Shown: positions 11,727-23,969 of the stretch, piece after piece
Position numbering within the stretch: the stretch's first letter is position 1
Layout: each line of letters starts with the position of its first letter
The notes under the pieces: generated by a model
What the model saw: only the letters and a program-made list of their open reading frames with translations
The model's database searches: none
What the model was told of the DNA's origin: nothing
Assembly (NCBI RefSeq): GCF_010389155.1
Contig: NC_057764.1
Span: 14,818,001-14,882,000, forward strand
DNA: 64,000 nt
Reading direction: 5' to 3'
DNA from: Erigeron canadensis
Lineage: Eukaryota > Streptophyta > Magnoliopsida > Asterales > Asteraceae
Translations under genes and position numbers: made by a program

Positions 11727-13224
11727 AGAGAAACTGGAAATTGAACATCAACAGTTACATGCAAGCCTGACAGCAGAACAACTGAAAGTATATGACACCA
11801 TCATGGATGTGGTTGCCCTAGATGACGGAGGCATTTTTTTCCTATATGGATACGGCGGCACGGGGAAATCATTCGTATGGAAGACATTATCATCGGCAAT
11901 CAGATGCAAAGGAAACATAGTCTTAAATGTCGCGTCAAGTGGGATAGCGTCACTACTACTAACAGGAGGAAGAACAGCCCATTCGAGATTTGCAATACCA
12001 CTTACACCCAATGAAGACTCATTTTGTAACATCAGTGCAGACAGTCCATTGGCTGATTTAATACAAGAGGCTAAGCTGATCATTTGGGACGAGGCACCCA
12101 TGATGCATAAGCATTGTTTCGAGGCTTTAGAACGAACAATGAAAGACATAATCCATGGACCAAACTCAGAAAAACCATTCGGGGGAAAGGTCATCGTTTT
12201 CGGAGGAGACTTTCGTCAAAGCCTACCGGTCATTCCAGGAGGAAACAGAGAGGAATTTGTCAATGCTTCACTAAACCGTTCATTTTTATGGGATCATTGC
12301 AAGGTCCTCACATTGACACACAATATGCGTTTGGAGACCGACACAAACAATCAGGACAAAGATGATATAAAAAAATTTGCAGATTGGATATTGACATTTG
12401 GCGAAGGAACGGCAGGAGGCAACAACGACGGAGCTACAGAAATTGAGATACCCAAAGAGCTGCTGATTAAATCCAAACAAAATCATGTCGAGTCTATTGT
12501 GTCAGCTTATTTTCCTTCGATTGCAGAACATCTTAATGACAAGGGATACTTTGAAGACAAGGCAATTCTGGTACCGACAAATGAAGAGGTCGATTCGATC
12601 AATGAATAAGTACAATCGAAGATAAAAGCAGACGAGCATACTTACATCAGCTCAAACAGGGTTTGCCAGTCAAAGTTCATTGACGAGTTTGAACAAGCTT
12701 TGTACGCGCCAGAAATCCTAAATAGGTTCAAAGTTTCAAGGATACCCAATCACAAATTAGTACTAAAGGAAGGCGTGCCCGTGATGTTACTTCGCAATAT
12801 AGACCAATCTAACGGGTTATGCAATGGGATGAGATTGAGGATAACAAGATTAGGAAAACATGTGATTGAAGCGGAACTAATATCTGGCAACAACCTTGGG
12901 TACAAAACTTACATCCCTAGAATGAAGCTAATACCGTCAGATAAAGGAATACCGTTCAGGTTTCATCAAAGACAGTTCCCGTTGGTCGTTTCTTTCGCAA
13001 TGACAATCAACAAAAGTCAAGGCCAATCTTTATCGACCGTTGGTCTGTATCTACAACGTCCAGTTATCACGCACGGACAGTTGTATGTTGCGATCTCTCG
13101 GGTTAAGTCCGAAAGGGGACTCAAGGTGCTTATTTGCAACGAAGATGGGAAGACGAAAAAAACTACCACAAATGTCGTCTACAAAGAAGTTTTGCAAAAG
13201 ATGAAGGCAGATACAAACTTCTAA
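11727..13224 (+). pseudogene. Pif1-type helicase domain of the Helitron
   Basis: Superfamily 1 DNA helicase with Walker A GYGGTGKSF (near 11855), Walker B LIIWDEAPM (near 12075), the FGGDFRQSLPVI motif, and C-terminal motifs including [13 protein letters not shown] and QLYVAISRV. In Helitrons this domain unwinds the strand displaced by Rep. The frame runs from the solo-LTR junction to the natural stop at 13224 with a single in-frame TAA at 12607-12609. The N-terminal part of the gene is on the other side of the solo LTR. Apart from these lesions it is well preserved, so decay is recent compared with the Rep part. Confidence 0.92.
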
Positions 13225-13395
13225 TGTTCAAACTCTTGAATGCCTTTAACTTAAATTACGTTCTTAACATCTTACATGTTTTTTAAAATATCTTTCACGA
13301 TTGTTTCTAGGATTTTTTTTCTTTTCAGTTAATAAGACTTTTTATCTTAAATATTTATAACCTCTAGAAATAATCTAATTTTTGTAACCAAGTAT

Positions 13396-13427
13396 ACCCG
13401 TGTATATGACACGGGTCTAAAATCTAG
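13396..13427 (+). other. Helitron 3' terminus (hairpin plus CTAG)
   Basis: Perfect 8-bp stem ACCCGTGT (13396-13403) / ACACGGGT (13409-13416) with a 5-nt loop, then seven bases and CTAG (13424-13427) followed by T. This is the standard Helitron end signal: a subterminal hairpin and CTRR before the host T. Confidence 0.88.
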
Positions 13428-13558
13428 TTTGTGACTAAATCACACATTTTAAAGAAAAATAAAATTATCATGCCAGATGCAACCAATTGGTGTTGTTTTA
13501 AACCGATAGTTTGTATATAGAGTAACTAGCTAATTAACCGGGGTTCAATCTAGGTTAA
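13428..13558. other. Short spacer between Helitron and Sirevirus, with GTTAA target site
   Basis: About 130 bp of AT-rich sequence with no gene. Its last five bases, GTTAA at 13554-13558, are one half of the target duplication of the Sirevirus to the right. Confidence 0.8.
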
Positions 13559-14239
13559 TGTAAGGTGCCCTATTGTTGCGTGGATCGTAATAAGATACGA
13601 TTCGTTATGTCAAGAGTGCGGAATCCTCTTGAGATAACTAGATTGCTATTGCCTTTTGTTAATTAATAAGTAATTAATCAACCCAAGGAGATGCACAAGG
13701 CTTGTGGTTCATGTAGAAGAACACACGAAGGAACAAATAACCTTAGCTCGTAAATTCGTGAATATCTATCAAGAATTCGTCAATCATTAACCTAATTTCG
13801 TAGATTAGGTCTTGTATTTATACTAGTTAAGTATTGGGTTGTGTGGGCTTAGGCCTTAATTACGTATTAGGCCTGAAACAATAATCAACCGATCTGCCTC
13901 GTGCTGACGTCAGCATGAGGCTGATCCTTCATGCTGATGACGTCAGCACGAGGGACAACCCATTGTTCTTTGTTTGACTTCGTTTGACTTACATAACATC
14001 CAATCACCGTTTAAGTGTTCTACGACACTTATAAACCTTGATTCTATGTTCTTGTACCTACAAAACAATATATAACACATAAACACAATACAAAACATAA
14101 ACAGATATAATATTGAAGTTCAAACGTAATCATTAAATATCAACATAAGTTCTTATTTAAATGATTACACACAAGTTCCTAACAACATAAACGATAATCA
14201 AATCTATGTTGCGATTGTCACAACGAATCTGCATCTACG
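13559..14239 (-). repeat. 3' LTR of the complete Sirevirus
   Basis: 681 bp, matching 35973-36655 with roughly 20 differences by eye. On the plus strand it runs from TGTAAGGTGCCC to GCATCTACG; the outer base pair at 14239 is mutated (CG in place of the CA seen in the 5' LTR). GTTAA target duplication lies directly before it. Confidence 0.93.
13815..13945 (-). promoter_or_regulatory. LTR promoter elements, 3' LTR
   Basis: On the minus strand two TGACGTCA palindromes (13938-13945, 13905-13912) precede a TATA box TATAAATA (13815-13822) by about 85-115 bp. The first lies in a near-perfect 24-bp palindrome. The 5' LTR has the same layout. Confidence 0.55.
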
Positions 14240-14250
14240 GACTCCCCCTT
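14240..14250 (-). other. Polypurine tract
   Basis: AAGGGGGAGTC on the minus strand directly precedes the 3' LTR, matching the G-rich PPT typical of Sireviruses. It primes plus-strand DNA synthesis. Confidence 0.85.
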
Positions 14251-14299
14251 GACGATTGCAACTAGATCTCTTTAAAGTCTTCGAACTTGAACTTCAAAG

Positions 14300-15373
14300 C
14301 TATCCATTAAACAATAGTCTTGTGCTATTCGCATGAATTCTCTCTTGCAAACAATGTGCGAGAATGTTGCGATAGCGTCTTTCCTCTACTCTCCAAAAAT
14401 CCACTACTGAGCAAGGTGTATCCAAAAGTCTTCTTTGATCACCTCTTGACAAATTGACAACCTGCATCGGATCATACATGCGCAGCAACATCTGTTTCTG
14501 TGAATCATCAACAAACATTTGTGCTTCGCCTGACTTGATATCTATCTGCCAAAATGTCATCTCTGTTAGCATATCTTGATCCCATCTAATAGCGGGAACC
14601 TTCTTAACACATTTAATTCTTTTCTGGACAAACCGAAATGTGCCATCTGGATTCTTAATCTTCTTCAAAGGTGTTGGCTTTATCAACCTTTCTTCTGGCT
14701 TCAGACCTCTATCACTGAAATACTTAATTCTTTCATCTCTGAATCTATTCCAGTAGAAATCTGCAAGTCCATTGCTCTGAAGATTAACAAACTAGTGTCT
14801 TCCCAAATCTATCATGTTAGAATCATTGAGAGAGTGGAAGTGTCGTTGACTTATTGACATGTACTGGCAACCCTCCTTTCTCTTGATAACAAATAAATCA
14901 ATTCTCTGATCATCAAACCAACTTTGTATCACTGAGAAATACTTGGGTGCATCCTTGTCTGAGATATATTCCCAAAACATTGATGGTTTATACGTATCAC
15001 GTATTATCAAACCAGTATGTCCTCTATAACCTGGAATTAGTCTATTAACAATAAACTCATGATCTTGCTGCACCGGAGGTATATTAAATCTTCCAAGATC
15101 AACCTCCCGCGTAGCATCTATATTCCAGTATAGATCAAAAATATTATCATGTCCTTCATCAACTATATTTGCATATACAGCAAATCTCAAACTTGCAGCA
15201 TTCTTAGGTTCATCTGGACTATCTCTGATTGGATTAAGATTGAGATGTTTTACTTCAGCTATTGTTTCAACTTGAATGACTTCATCTTCATTAAAAACAC
15301 GATCAAAGTCATAAGGTGTCTCAAGCAACCTTCTTCTGTCAGCTTCCGAAGTAATGAACTCTCCTTCTTCCAA
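14300..15373 (-). pseudogene. C-terminal domain of the Sirevirus env-position gene (or separate ORF)
   Basis: A single frame runs from about 15390 to the stop at 14300, broken once by an in-frame TAG at 14792-14794. The left boundary given is a non-ATG codon; no ATG is well placed, so it is probably a continuation of the ORF ending at 15444 rather than an independent gene. The product is about 355 residues, mixed charge, with a Trp/Tyr-rich middle (MFWEYISDKDAPKYFSVIQS) and a basic segment (KKIKNPDGTFRFVQKRIK). I recognise no catalytic motif. It ends about 50 bp before the PPT. The matching part of the second contig copy lies beyond the gap, so it cannot be compared. Confidence 0.6.
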
Positions 15374-15443
15374 GTCTTCATCATCGATACTTTATAGATC
15401 TTCTTACAACAATTATTATATCATAACAATGTAACAAATACAT

Positions 15444-17987
15444 TCATATATTCTTATAATTATTACAAAAACAAAAATCATTAGCACTAAGGTTATAATC
15501 CGAATCTGACTCTGAAGATGTATGAGTTAACCCTGACTGTTCTTTTATTTGATCCCTAAGTGATCCTGGATCATAATAATTATCATAATCCATAATCTCT
15601 GCTCTAGCTCTCATATGAGCTTGTGGATCATAACCCAATCTCTTTTCTAGTCTATGCACAATTAAAGGGTGCAAATCTGACTCTGTAGAGGCATTGGTAA
15701 TAGAATCAGTCTTAGTTGACTCACTATCCTGAGTAGATTTTTCTTTGCTAAGATTTTCTTTTTCTTTATGATTATGAGGATCATTCACTATCTTTTCTCG
15801 AATCTCCCTTTCTATTCTATCAGAATTAGAATCGGAGTTACCTGAATTGGAATCTTCCCCATCATCATTGTTATCTGGATCATCAGGATCTGCATCTGGA
15901 GCGGTCATGACAGCTTTGCCTTTATCTTCAGTCCCAGAAGTACTAGCACCAGTTGTACCAGCAATCTCTGACTCTCTTTGTCTTGATGACTCCCCCTGAA
16001 TGTCTGCAGTCTCTGTATCCATAGCATCATCAGCAGCAGCATCTTGATCTTGACCTCTATTCTCTGGCTCACCATCTGTTTGTTGTTGATTTGGATCTTG
16101 AGCTCGATCTTGATCATCATGATCATCATCTCTAGTCTTCTTGCTAGCTCATCATCCTTACAACCATCTTTATCTCCCCATTGAGCCAAGAATTGGTCAA
16201 GTCGAGAACCAAGAGAATGAACAAGAGTAGTCATCATATCCATCTCTTCCTGATGCTTAGCAGCTTGGAGCTTTAGCTGACTCTCCAAAGCTGTAACCCT
16301 CATCTCCAACATCTTCTTCTCTAAAATAAACGACTCAGCTGCACTTGAACAGGTATAGGTGGACGTGAAGTATAAGCAACATCAGATGTAGGGCCTGAGG
16401 TGGCATCGTAGCTTCAAACGAAGGCATACGAGCACTGTAAGTTCCTATGGGAGGCATCTGTGGTCTTTGCAGAGGAGCCAACAGATGTCCCATGACAGTA
16501 GAAACAAGAACTGTCGCCTGAATAGGAGCAGAAAGGCTAGGAGCAACAAGTGTCGGCGCTGGCTCTTGACGAACTGTAGACTCCGAAGCAGCAGGAATCG
16601 TAACAGTTGTAGCCTCAGTGACAACTTGTGCACGAGAACCAATTCCTCGAAGGATAAACTTTGGTCTCGACCTTCTCTCCCCACAACAACACCAGCAGCA
16701 GAAGGAGCAGACACAGAAGGAGGAACATCAGAAACTGAAGCTCTTAAAGCACAACTAATGGAGTATCACCAACAGTAGGTGCATGAGACCTCTCCATGGC
16801 TTCAGAATAAGCAGCAAACTCTCTATCAACTTCAGCTTGAGACCTTACATGTCTTCTTCTTCGCTTCGGCAGTCTTTCTTCCTCTTCTTCATCCTCTAAA
16901 TCCTCAACAACATTAACCGGAACTTCAGAAGGACCAACATCAACATCAACTGAGCAGAGGTAGAAGTAGAACTCTAGTAGATGGTGGTACAAGATTTGTA
17001 GGATCATCAATATCCTCCATGAGAGCATCCATATCAGAATCATGCTCCAAATCACCAGCATACAGAGGAACATCATTAAGTCCCTCAAACTGATCAGCTC
17101 GTTCTTCATGAGGATCATCCTGAGCCTGATCATCACCACCAGCAGCAGCAACGGGTTCTTCATCCTCCCAACCTTGTCTGGGTGCAACATAGTTAGGATT
17201 AAGCAAATGTCCGAACAGAGGTGGATTATCAACATGTATCGGAACATTTCCACCCGATAAGTGCTTCAAACTTTCAGCAAATGCCTTATAGTAAGACGAC
17301 CTAAATTGAACGTAGGACCGTAAAATGGCAAATCAGTTGCATAGTGACGAATTATGATCATCACAAATCTTGGAAACAGAAAGAATTTCTTGTCTGTACC
17401 AAATGACCTCAACTGCTTCTCCAAATTATCAAAAATGTACTGAGAGAAGCTATATGGCTTGTTCAGCACCAAGGTAACCATCTGAGAAGCATTCTGAATA
17501 TTCATCTGGTCATAGCCTGTACTCCGATGACTGATGGACCTCAACAATAGTAAGCAAGAAGCTTCCATTTGCCACGAAGATGATTCCTGAAGTATGGGTG
17601 AGAAATAGCTCCAGTATACCCCATACGACGTAGAGCACAGTCGCAGAATTCCTCAGAAAACTCAGTCGGACCTTGCTCTATCGCGCATCACCTAAGTGTA
17701 ATATTGTCCGTAAGTCTCCAGCAAAAAATGAGAATGAACATCCGCCAACATAGTGCGAATGTATGTATGAGCACCCATCTGCACTGAACGGGCTGAGTTC
17801 CAAAACTCTCTAATGAGACTTATCACCAACGGAGGGTTCTCTGTTACTGCAAAATGAACACAGAACGTGCAAGAAATTGTAGGACACCGTGAAACTCCGA
17901 AGTGCACCCCGTCTGTGTAATGCTGAGATCGAGTGCAGCATTGTGCTCCTTGACGAACACACAAACGTTATTACCTTGTGCTGCCAT
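15444..17987 (-). pseudogene. Env-position ORF, copy B (left of gap), frameshifted
   Basis: ATG at 17985-17987 just after a splice acceptor, then about 845 codons in several frames. Parts in order: a conserved globular N-terminal half (17987 to about 17260); an acidic stretch rich in Asp/Glu (about 17200-16950); a basic patch RLPKRRRR (near 16860) that could be a nuclear localisation signal; a Pro/Ser/Thr-rich region (about 16700-16400); a predicted coiled coil with MLEMRVTALESQLKLQAAKH (about 16310); and a long acidic, Asp/Asn/Ser-rich tail to 15444. No transmembrane segment is evident, so calling it an envelope protein rests only on gene position. Compared with the copy at 23970-26390 most lesions are 1-nt indels, probably sequencing errors. 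Confidence 0.7.
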
Positions 17988-20825
17988 ACCTGCACAAAAA
18001 TAGATCAAAAAAAACGACAAGAAAAACAAAAGTTAGAATAAACAAAACTAAAAATTAGGGGTTTTGGCTCGTCTGCTTCGTGATGACGTGATGACGTCAT
18101 CACGAGGAGGATTTCCCTCGTCGTGACGTCAGCACGAGCCAATATGAACCAGAAACACGAAGATCAAAACATCTCGATATGATTTTAAAATTGATCAAAA
18201 ACATCATCGTGGACTTGTTATTGTTCGTGTATGCCCAGAAAACAAAATCGAAACGAATTCGATGAACACGAAGTTGGTTCGTGTTCTTCGTGTGAATAGT
18301 GACCAAACACAAATCTCATTGATTAATCTTGATTTAATACTTGTTAACCTAAAGTTTTGTTAGATTTAACATGTTTAAGCATCAATTAATATAATATTAA
18401 GTCCAATTTAAGTCCAAATCATCAAAATCAAATATCTAATTCGTGGTTCGTCCTAGTTACTGTTCACGCGAAGTAAAATCAAATCGGGCATTATAACGAC
18501 TTGTAATCGTTAATTTTTATAGTCAAAACATCAATCAATCATCCTAGATTGGAATTATACCAACAAATCCGGATGAATAACACGAAGAAAGAAGGAATCG
18601 ATCAAACTAAAGGGCGAATGAATAGTAGCACGAAGGAGACGAAGTTCGTGTGATTTACTTAGGGTTAATTTCGATTAATGGTAATTAATGAATAGTAACA
18701 ACCCATATATATATTCGAATCCACATGGGCCGGGCCGAACACGTAGTTCGTGGGCTTCGTGATGACGTCAGCGCGAGGCATGCTGACGTCAGTACGAGAT
18801 GATTTCAAATTTCCAGAATTTAAACCACATAAGCTTCATTCCTTAGCCAAATTTCGCGAATTTTCCAAAATTTAAACAAGGAAAATTCCAGAAATTCCAG
18901 AAACATAAACCTGTAGATACTCGTTACTAAAAACCTGTATCTACTCGATATGCTATCGTAAATCATCCGTACTAACTTGTCATCACAATAATGTATCAAA
19001 TAAATCTTACATTATTATCTTGACATAAAACGATCATTTCTTCATTGATGTTTAACTCAACAATGCAAATCACTTTTAATGTATAATGCATTACAAAATA
19101 TCATATCAACAACCTATAACATTACATCTTAGGTTGTGATCTTGATAATTAGGCTATAACCTATCACACTAAGTCTTAGGTTAATTACAAGGCAATCCAT
19201 CCTTGTAACACAGTCTGTAGAAGCAATTTCTGATAGACTTTTATTGTCCGTCGCAAAGCAATCCCAATAAGCAAGCGAAAACAATTTTGCCTTTAATCAC
19301 AATCTGAAATGTTTGATGCCAACTACATTTAAAATGAGTTATTATCTGTAACCTGCACACTTAACAAACTTCATCAATGCATCAAAAACAACAATAGAAA
19401 TATCATAAATATGCAAAACAACCAAAATCTTAACCTAGCAATCATTACAAGATCTAAGGCAAGTCCAATCTTTGTCAAGCATACTTATCAACCAAAAACA
19501 ATTGAAATTTCAAAAATTTACTTGAAACACATTCAAAAATATTTGACTTTTCAATTTTAAAACATTTCATTTTCTAAATTATACAACTTATGTATTAATT
19601 AAAAAATCTATCTTATACCGTAAGCAACAAGACTTATATAATTCACTAAGAATTATAACTTTTAATGCTTATTAAATCTCTCATGCAATAAGAACTAGTT
19701 TGACACACAAATTGACACTTATTACAAGAATAAAAATAAATAGAAATAAAAATAAAAATAAACATAAACATAAACTAAGCTACTTTATTTATTTACAAGA
19801 AATTCTAAGTTACTGCAGATTAGATCAGATTAGCATTTACATAAGTCTGCAAGTGAGAAATAATTCTCTTATTATTAGTTATGAACAGTGATTCAACCAC
19901 GATTACCGGTATATTTGTCCTCTTAAACACTCGGTACTTCCAGTTTCCTTTTAGTTATGACACTTTGACATACCCCAGCCAAGGACAGTCACCATGTAAC
20001 CCGAGTAGCCTAATATGCCATTGAATAGTTTGCGAACTTATGTGACCCACATTCAGATATACTTCCGTGATTGATACAAGCACTAAGATAACAAATATTC
20101 AATATATATTCAAAAACATCCTTAACAAATCATGAGACACTTTTTAGATAACAGAATTCAATTACTTTGTGATTTAACGTATTTGCTTTTGCATTCATTA
20201 TTTATAAGGAACCCGTGATTTTCTATGAGACCCATGTAGCGAACTTTCTGACAACCTATCCCAAGTTGGAAGCTTTAGGTAGGCTAGGTATACAAGACAC
20301 CCCTAGGACATACTTGTCTGAATCTCAAAGACCACATTAGCCCCTTAATTTTCATTCATTTCATTTGCATAACAATATCACATTTACTTTCATGCTCATG
20401 ATTGGTAGAGGTTTTTGCCTATATATTGAACAAATCTTATAGTAATGCTAGATCTTTCACAAAATTAAGGACCAGATCAATTCATTACTGAAAAGCAAGC
20501 ATTCACAGCCTATATCCGAATTTATTTCCCACAAGACATTGTATAAATTAAGTTCAGATTAAGGAAACCTTGCTACTTTGTGTCTACCAATATATCCCAA
20601 ATTGTAATCACTGAACTAAGCAGTTATATTACGATTAAGCAGACTTAAAAGCTAAGTATCTCACTTCTAATCATCTTACAGCATTAACTTAAATCTCTCC
20701 CATATTTTTGTCATTTTCTATTTTTCACATTTTTATGGTTTTTATGACACTAAGAACTCTTTTTGTATTTTTATGACTCTAGCTATTTACAGACACAAAC
20801 TAACAAAATTAGTTCTTTGAGAGAT
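17988..20825 (-). other. Non-coding block between pol and env-position ORF, copy B
   Basis: Same 2.8-kb block as at 26391-29244, near-identical apart from single-base indels in homopolymers. Contains a splice acceptor (17990-17991), a TGACGTCA cluster around 18090-18130, and a TATA plus TGACGTCA pair at 18704-18791. No gene seen. Confidence 0.8.
18704..18791 (-). promoter_or_regulatory. Candidate internal promoter, copy B
   Basis: A run of TA repeats (18704-18714) forms a TATA-like box on the minus strand, with TGACGTCA at 18763-18770 and 18784-18791 about 50-80 bp upstream. Same layout as at 27114-27200. Confidence 0.45.
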
Positions 20826-23800
20826 TTAATATGAATCAGCACTCTTCATCCCATTGAGAAGAATTAACTTCTCAAATCGAGTCTTATCAAATGCTTTGGT
20901 ATACAGATCAGCTAAATTATCATCGGTTATAACCTTTTCCAAATGAATTAACTTCTTTTGGGCACAATCACGCAAGAATGATGCCTAATATCAATATGCT
21001 TGGTGACCTTATGCATGACAGGGTTATTTGTAATGTTTATAGCTGACTTATTGTCTATTCTAATAGGAGTATCAAGAAAATCCATACCGTAGTCACGAAG
21101 TTGTTGCTGAATCCATAATACCTGGGAACAACAGCTACCAGCAGCCATATACTCTGCCTCACATGAAGACTGAGCAACACATGTCTGCTTCTTGCATTGC
21201 CACGATACTAATCTTCCTCCTAACAACTGACAATCTCCAGTCGTAGACTTTCTGTCATTGTTACAACCGCCAAAGTCGAATCAGTATATGCAACAAAATC
21301 AAACGTTCTTCCCATTGGATACCATAGACCAAGCCCTTGGTTTTCTTGAGATACGTAGAATACGTTTTGCTGCAGTCAAATGTGACTCTTTCGGACTAGC
21401 CTGAAATCTAGCGCAAAGACAAACAGCGAACATGATATCTGGATGCGAAGCAGTCAGATACATCAATGAGCCAATAATAGCACGATAACAAGTTGCATCC
21501 ACAAGTTCATCTTTCGGATGCAAGAACTCCTAAACCATGATTTTGCTGAATAGGAGTACCATATGTCTTGGACTCTAACATTTGAAACCTCTCCAAGATG
21601 TCATCGACATACTTAGACTGGTGAATAAAGAATCCATCTTTCTTTGATCTACTTGTAGTCCGAGGAAAAATTGTAATTCCCCCATAGTACTCATTTCAAA
21701 AACATTTTCATGCTCATTTCAAACTCTTTGCACATCTTTATATTAGATGAACCAAAAATGATATCATCCACGTAAACTTGTACCATTAGATAATCTCGCT
21801 TCTTCCACTTGATAAACAATGTGGTGTCTATCATCCTCTTGTAAATCCATTTGTCAACAATGTGTCGACAATTTTTCATACCACACTCTGGGTGCTTGAT
21901 GCAATCCATAAAGAGCCTTATCCAAACGATATGCTCTTCTTGGATAATTCGGATCTTCAACCCTGGTGGTTGGTAAACATACACTTCTTCTTTGACTTCA
22001 CCGTACAAGAAGGCACTCTTAACGTCTAACTGATACACCTTTATACCTTTGAAACTTGCAAAAGCTAAAAATAATCTTATAGCTTCAATCCTAGCAACTG
22101 GTGCAAAAGTTTCGTTATAGTCATATCCTCTCGTTGTGCAAACCCCTGAACAACCAACGTGCTTTATTTCTGGTACGATCCCTTTGTCATCTCGTTTGCA
22201 TTTATATACCCAACGAGTTCCAATCGGTTCTTTACCTCTAGGCACATCTACTAACTCCCAAACTCCAAGTTTTTCAAATTGAGCTAATTCTTCTTGCTTA
22301 GCCTCAACCCAACATGGATCTTGAAGTGCTGCCTTAACATTCTTAGGTTCTACTTGTGAAATGAAACCTGAATATAAACACTCAGTTATCAATCCAGTGT
22401 CTTTCACTTCACAAAACAAACTAGTCAGATCCTTATTCAACTGATTTCTAGTTCTAACAGGTTCTGTAGCATTTCCAAGAATATTTTCAACTGGGTGATC
22501 CTTATTAATTCATATTGAGGAACGAATCAACATTCAAACTTTCTCCTAAATTCGTTCTAATCTGAAATTCAGGAGAGCTGAAATCATCTTCCGATTCTTC
22601 ATAAATAGGATCATCATCAGGCAGTGTAACCTTCGATGGAGTAGGTGGTGTAGTGTTTGCGGGTTCAATTATCTGAATCTAGTGTCTTATCCTTGTCCTT
22701 ACCACTTTCATCAACATCAATAGTAGACTGAACGTTGGCTGGAGTAGTATCGACATTCCGATTAGACGGAGATATTGGAGTATTATCCATGTGATCTCTT
22801 AAAATAATCACATCATCAATTGTCTCAGGATCTGAATAAGAATCAAGACCATGTAGCGAACTAAACACACTATCATAATCGAAGTTTTGCCACTTACAAA
22901 ATGTATAGCGGGCTTATGACTGACAATCTTGACATTCGTTCCAAATCAACTTTGCCGGTCTGTTTGTTGTAAACCCGTCGAATTGATGTTCCCAGTTTAT
23001 AACCCATGAGAAATCCCTCTTCAACTTTGAATACCCAAACTTTGACTGAGGTAGATACTTCAGAAAGTACACGTACACCAAATGGTTCAACATTCTGTAA
23101 ATTCGGTTTCTTCTTATGTAGAAGCTCATAACATGTCTATTATGATGCTTAACTACAGTACCCCTATTTAAAATATGACAAGCTGTATTCACCGCTTCTG
23201 CCCAAAACATAGTAGGAAGACCTGAATCTGCAAGCATAGTTCTAGTTGTCTCGATTAGAGTCCTATTCTTCCTTTCAGCAACTCCATTCTGTTGTGGTTC
23301 ATACGAGATGTTTGGATTCCCTTTGACAAACAAAGACATCCATCACATTATTCTTGAATTCAGTTCCGTTGTCGCTCCTGATTCTCTTAACACGAACTCC
23401 ATAAATGTTTTCAGTTTCAACAAAGAAATTTATCAAAATCTGCGGAGTTTCGTCTTTCGATTTAAGAAAGAATACCCATGAGAATCTCGAGTAATCATCA
23501 GTAACCACAAACAGTAATACATCCCACCAATACTTCTTACTTTACTGGACCAAATAAATCCATGTGAAGTAACTCGAAAGATTGGCAATAGAATTTCTTG
23601 TTTTGGTTTATGTGCAGACTTTTGTTGTTTACCTTTCAGACAAGGTACCATTTGTCTTCCATTCCAAACCGTTTCATGGGAACGCCGTCAACCAAACCAT
23701 GTTTGACAATGTCATTCATCGTTCGGAAATTGATATGTCCCATTCTTCTATGCCATAGTAACGATTCAGATTCATTTGCTTTTGATAACAAGCAAACAGA

Positions 23801-23869
23801 CTCCTCTGATTATCAACCTAACACAAGGCCATAGATGTCTCTCTTCCTAGGAGCTTTCAGCAGATCCAG
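20826..23869 (-). pseudogene. pol: Sirevirus pol, copy B (left of gap), truncated at the gap and heavily frameshifted
   Basis: Integrase, RT and RNase H parts are recognisable: SDNGTEF and AERKNRTLIET near 23380 and 23270, RT with VYVDDIIFGSS near 21760, RNase H with SCEAEYMAAGSC near 21150, and the natural stop at 20826. The protease and N-terminus lie beyond the gap. It is almost the same sequence as 29245-32308, but with many extra 1-nt deletions in homopolymer runs, splitting it into at least seven short frames. That pattern is typical of an unpolished contig end and should not be read as biological decay. Confidence 0.85.
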
Positions 23870-23969
23870 NNNNNNNNNNNNNNNNNNNNNNNNNNNNNNN
23901 NNNNNNNNNNNNNNNNNNNNNNNNNNNNNNNNNNNNNNNNNNNNNNNNNNNNNNNNNNNNNNNNNNNNN
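23870..23969. other. Assembly gap (100 N)
   Basis: Exactly 100 N, the usual scaffolding placeholder. The left flank ends at a base equivalent to 32308 and the right flank starts at a base equivalent to about 15553, so the two flanking contigs overlap by about 8.3 kb. Confidence 0.97.

Larger units (their letters stand above)
9781..13427 (+). mobile_element. Decayed Helitron with Rep/helicase remnants
   Basis: Plus-strand pieces of a plant Helitron Rep-helicase protein occur in the right order, ending in a well-preserved Pif1-type helicase (to 13224) and a textbook Helitron 3' end (hairpin plus CTAG at 13427, followed by T). The central HUH nuclease region of Rep has been deleted: sequence jumps from the pre-Rep region (about 10609) directly to the helicase. 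A solo LTR sits inside (10751-11726). The 5' terminus is not identified; the left limit given is only where Sirevirus similarity stops. Confidence 0.85.

Noticed and set aside
15374..15443. Intron joining the two coding blocks after the env-position ORF
   Set aside because: GT and AG are present in the AT-rich spacer, but the phases I could test do not join the frames. Left open.
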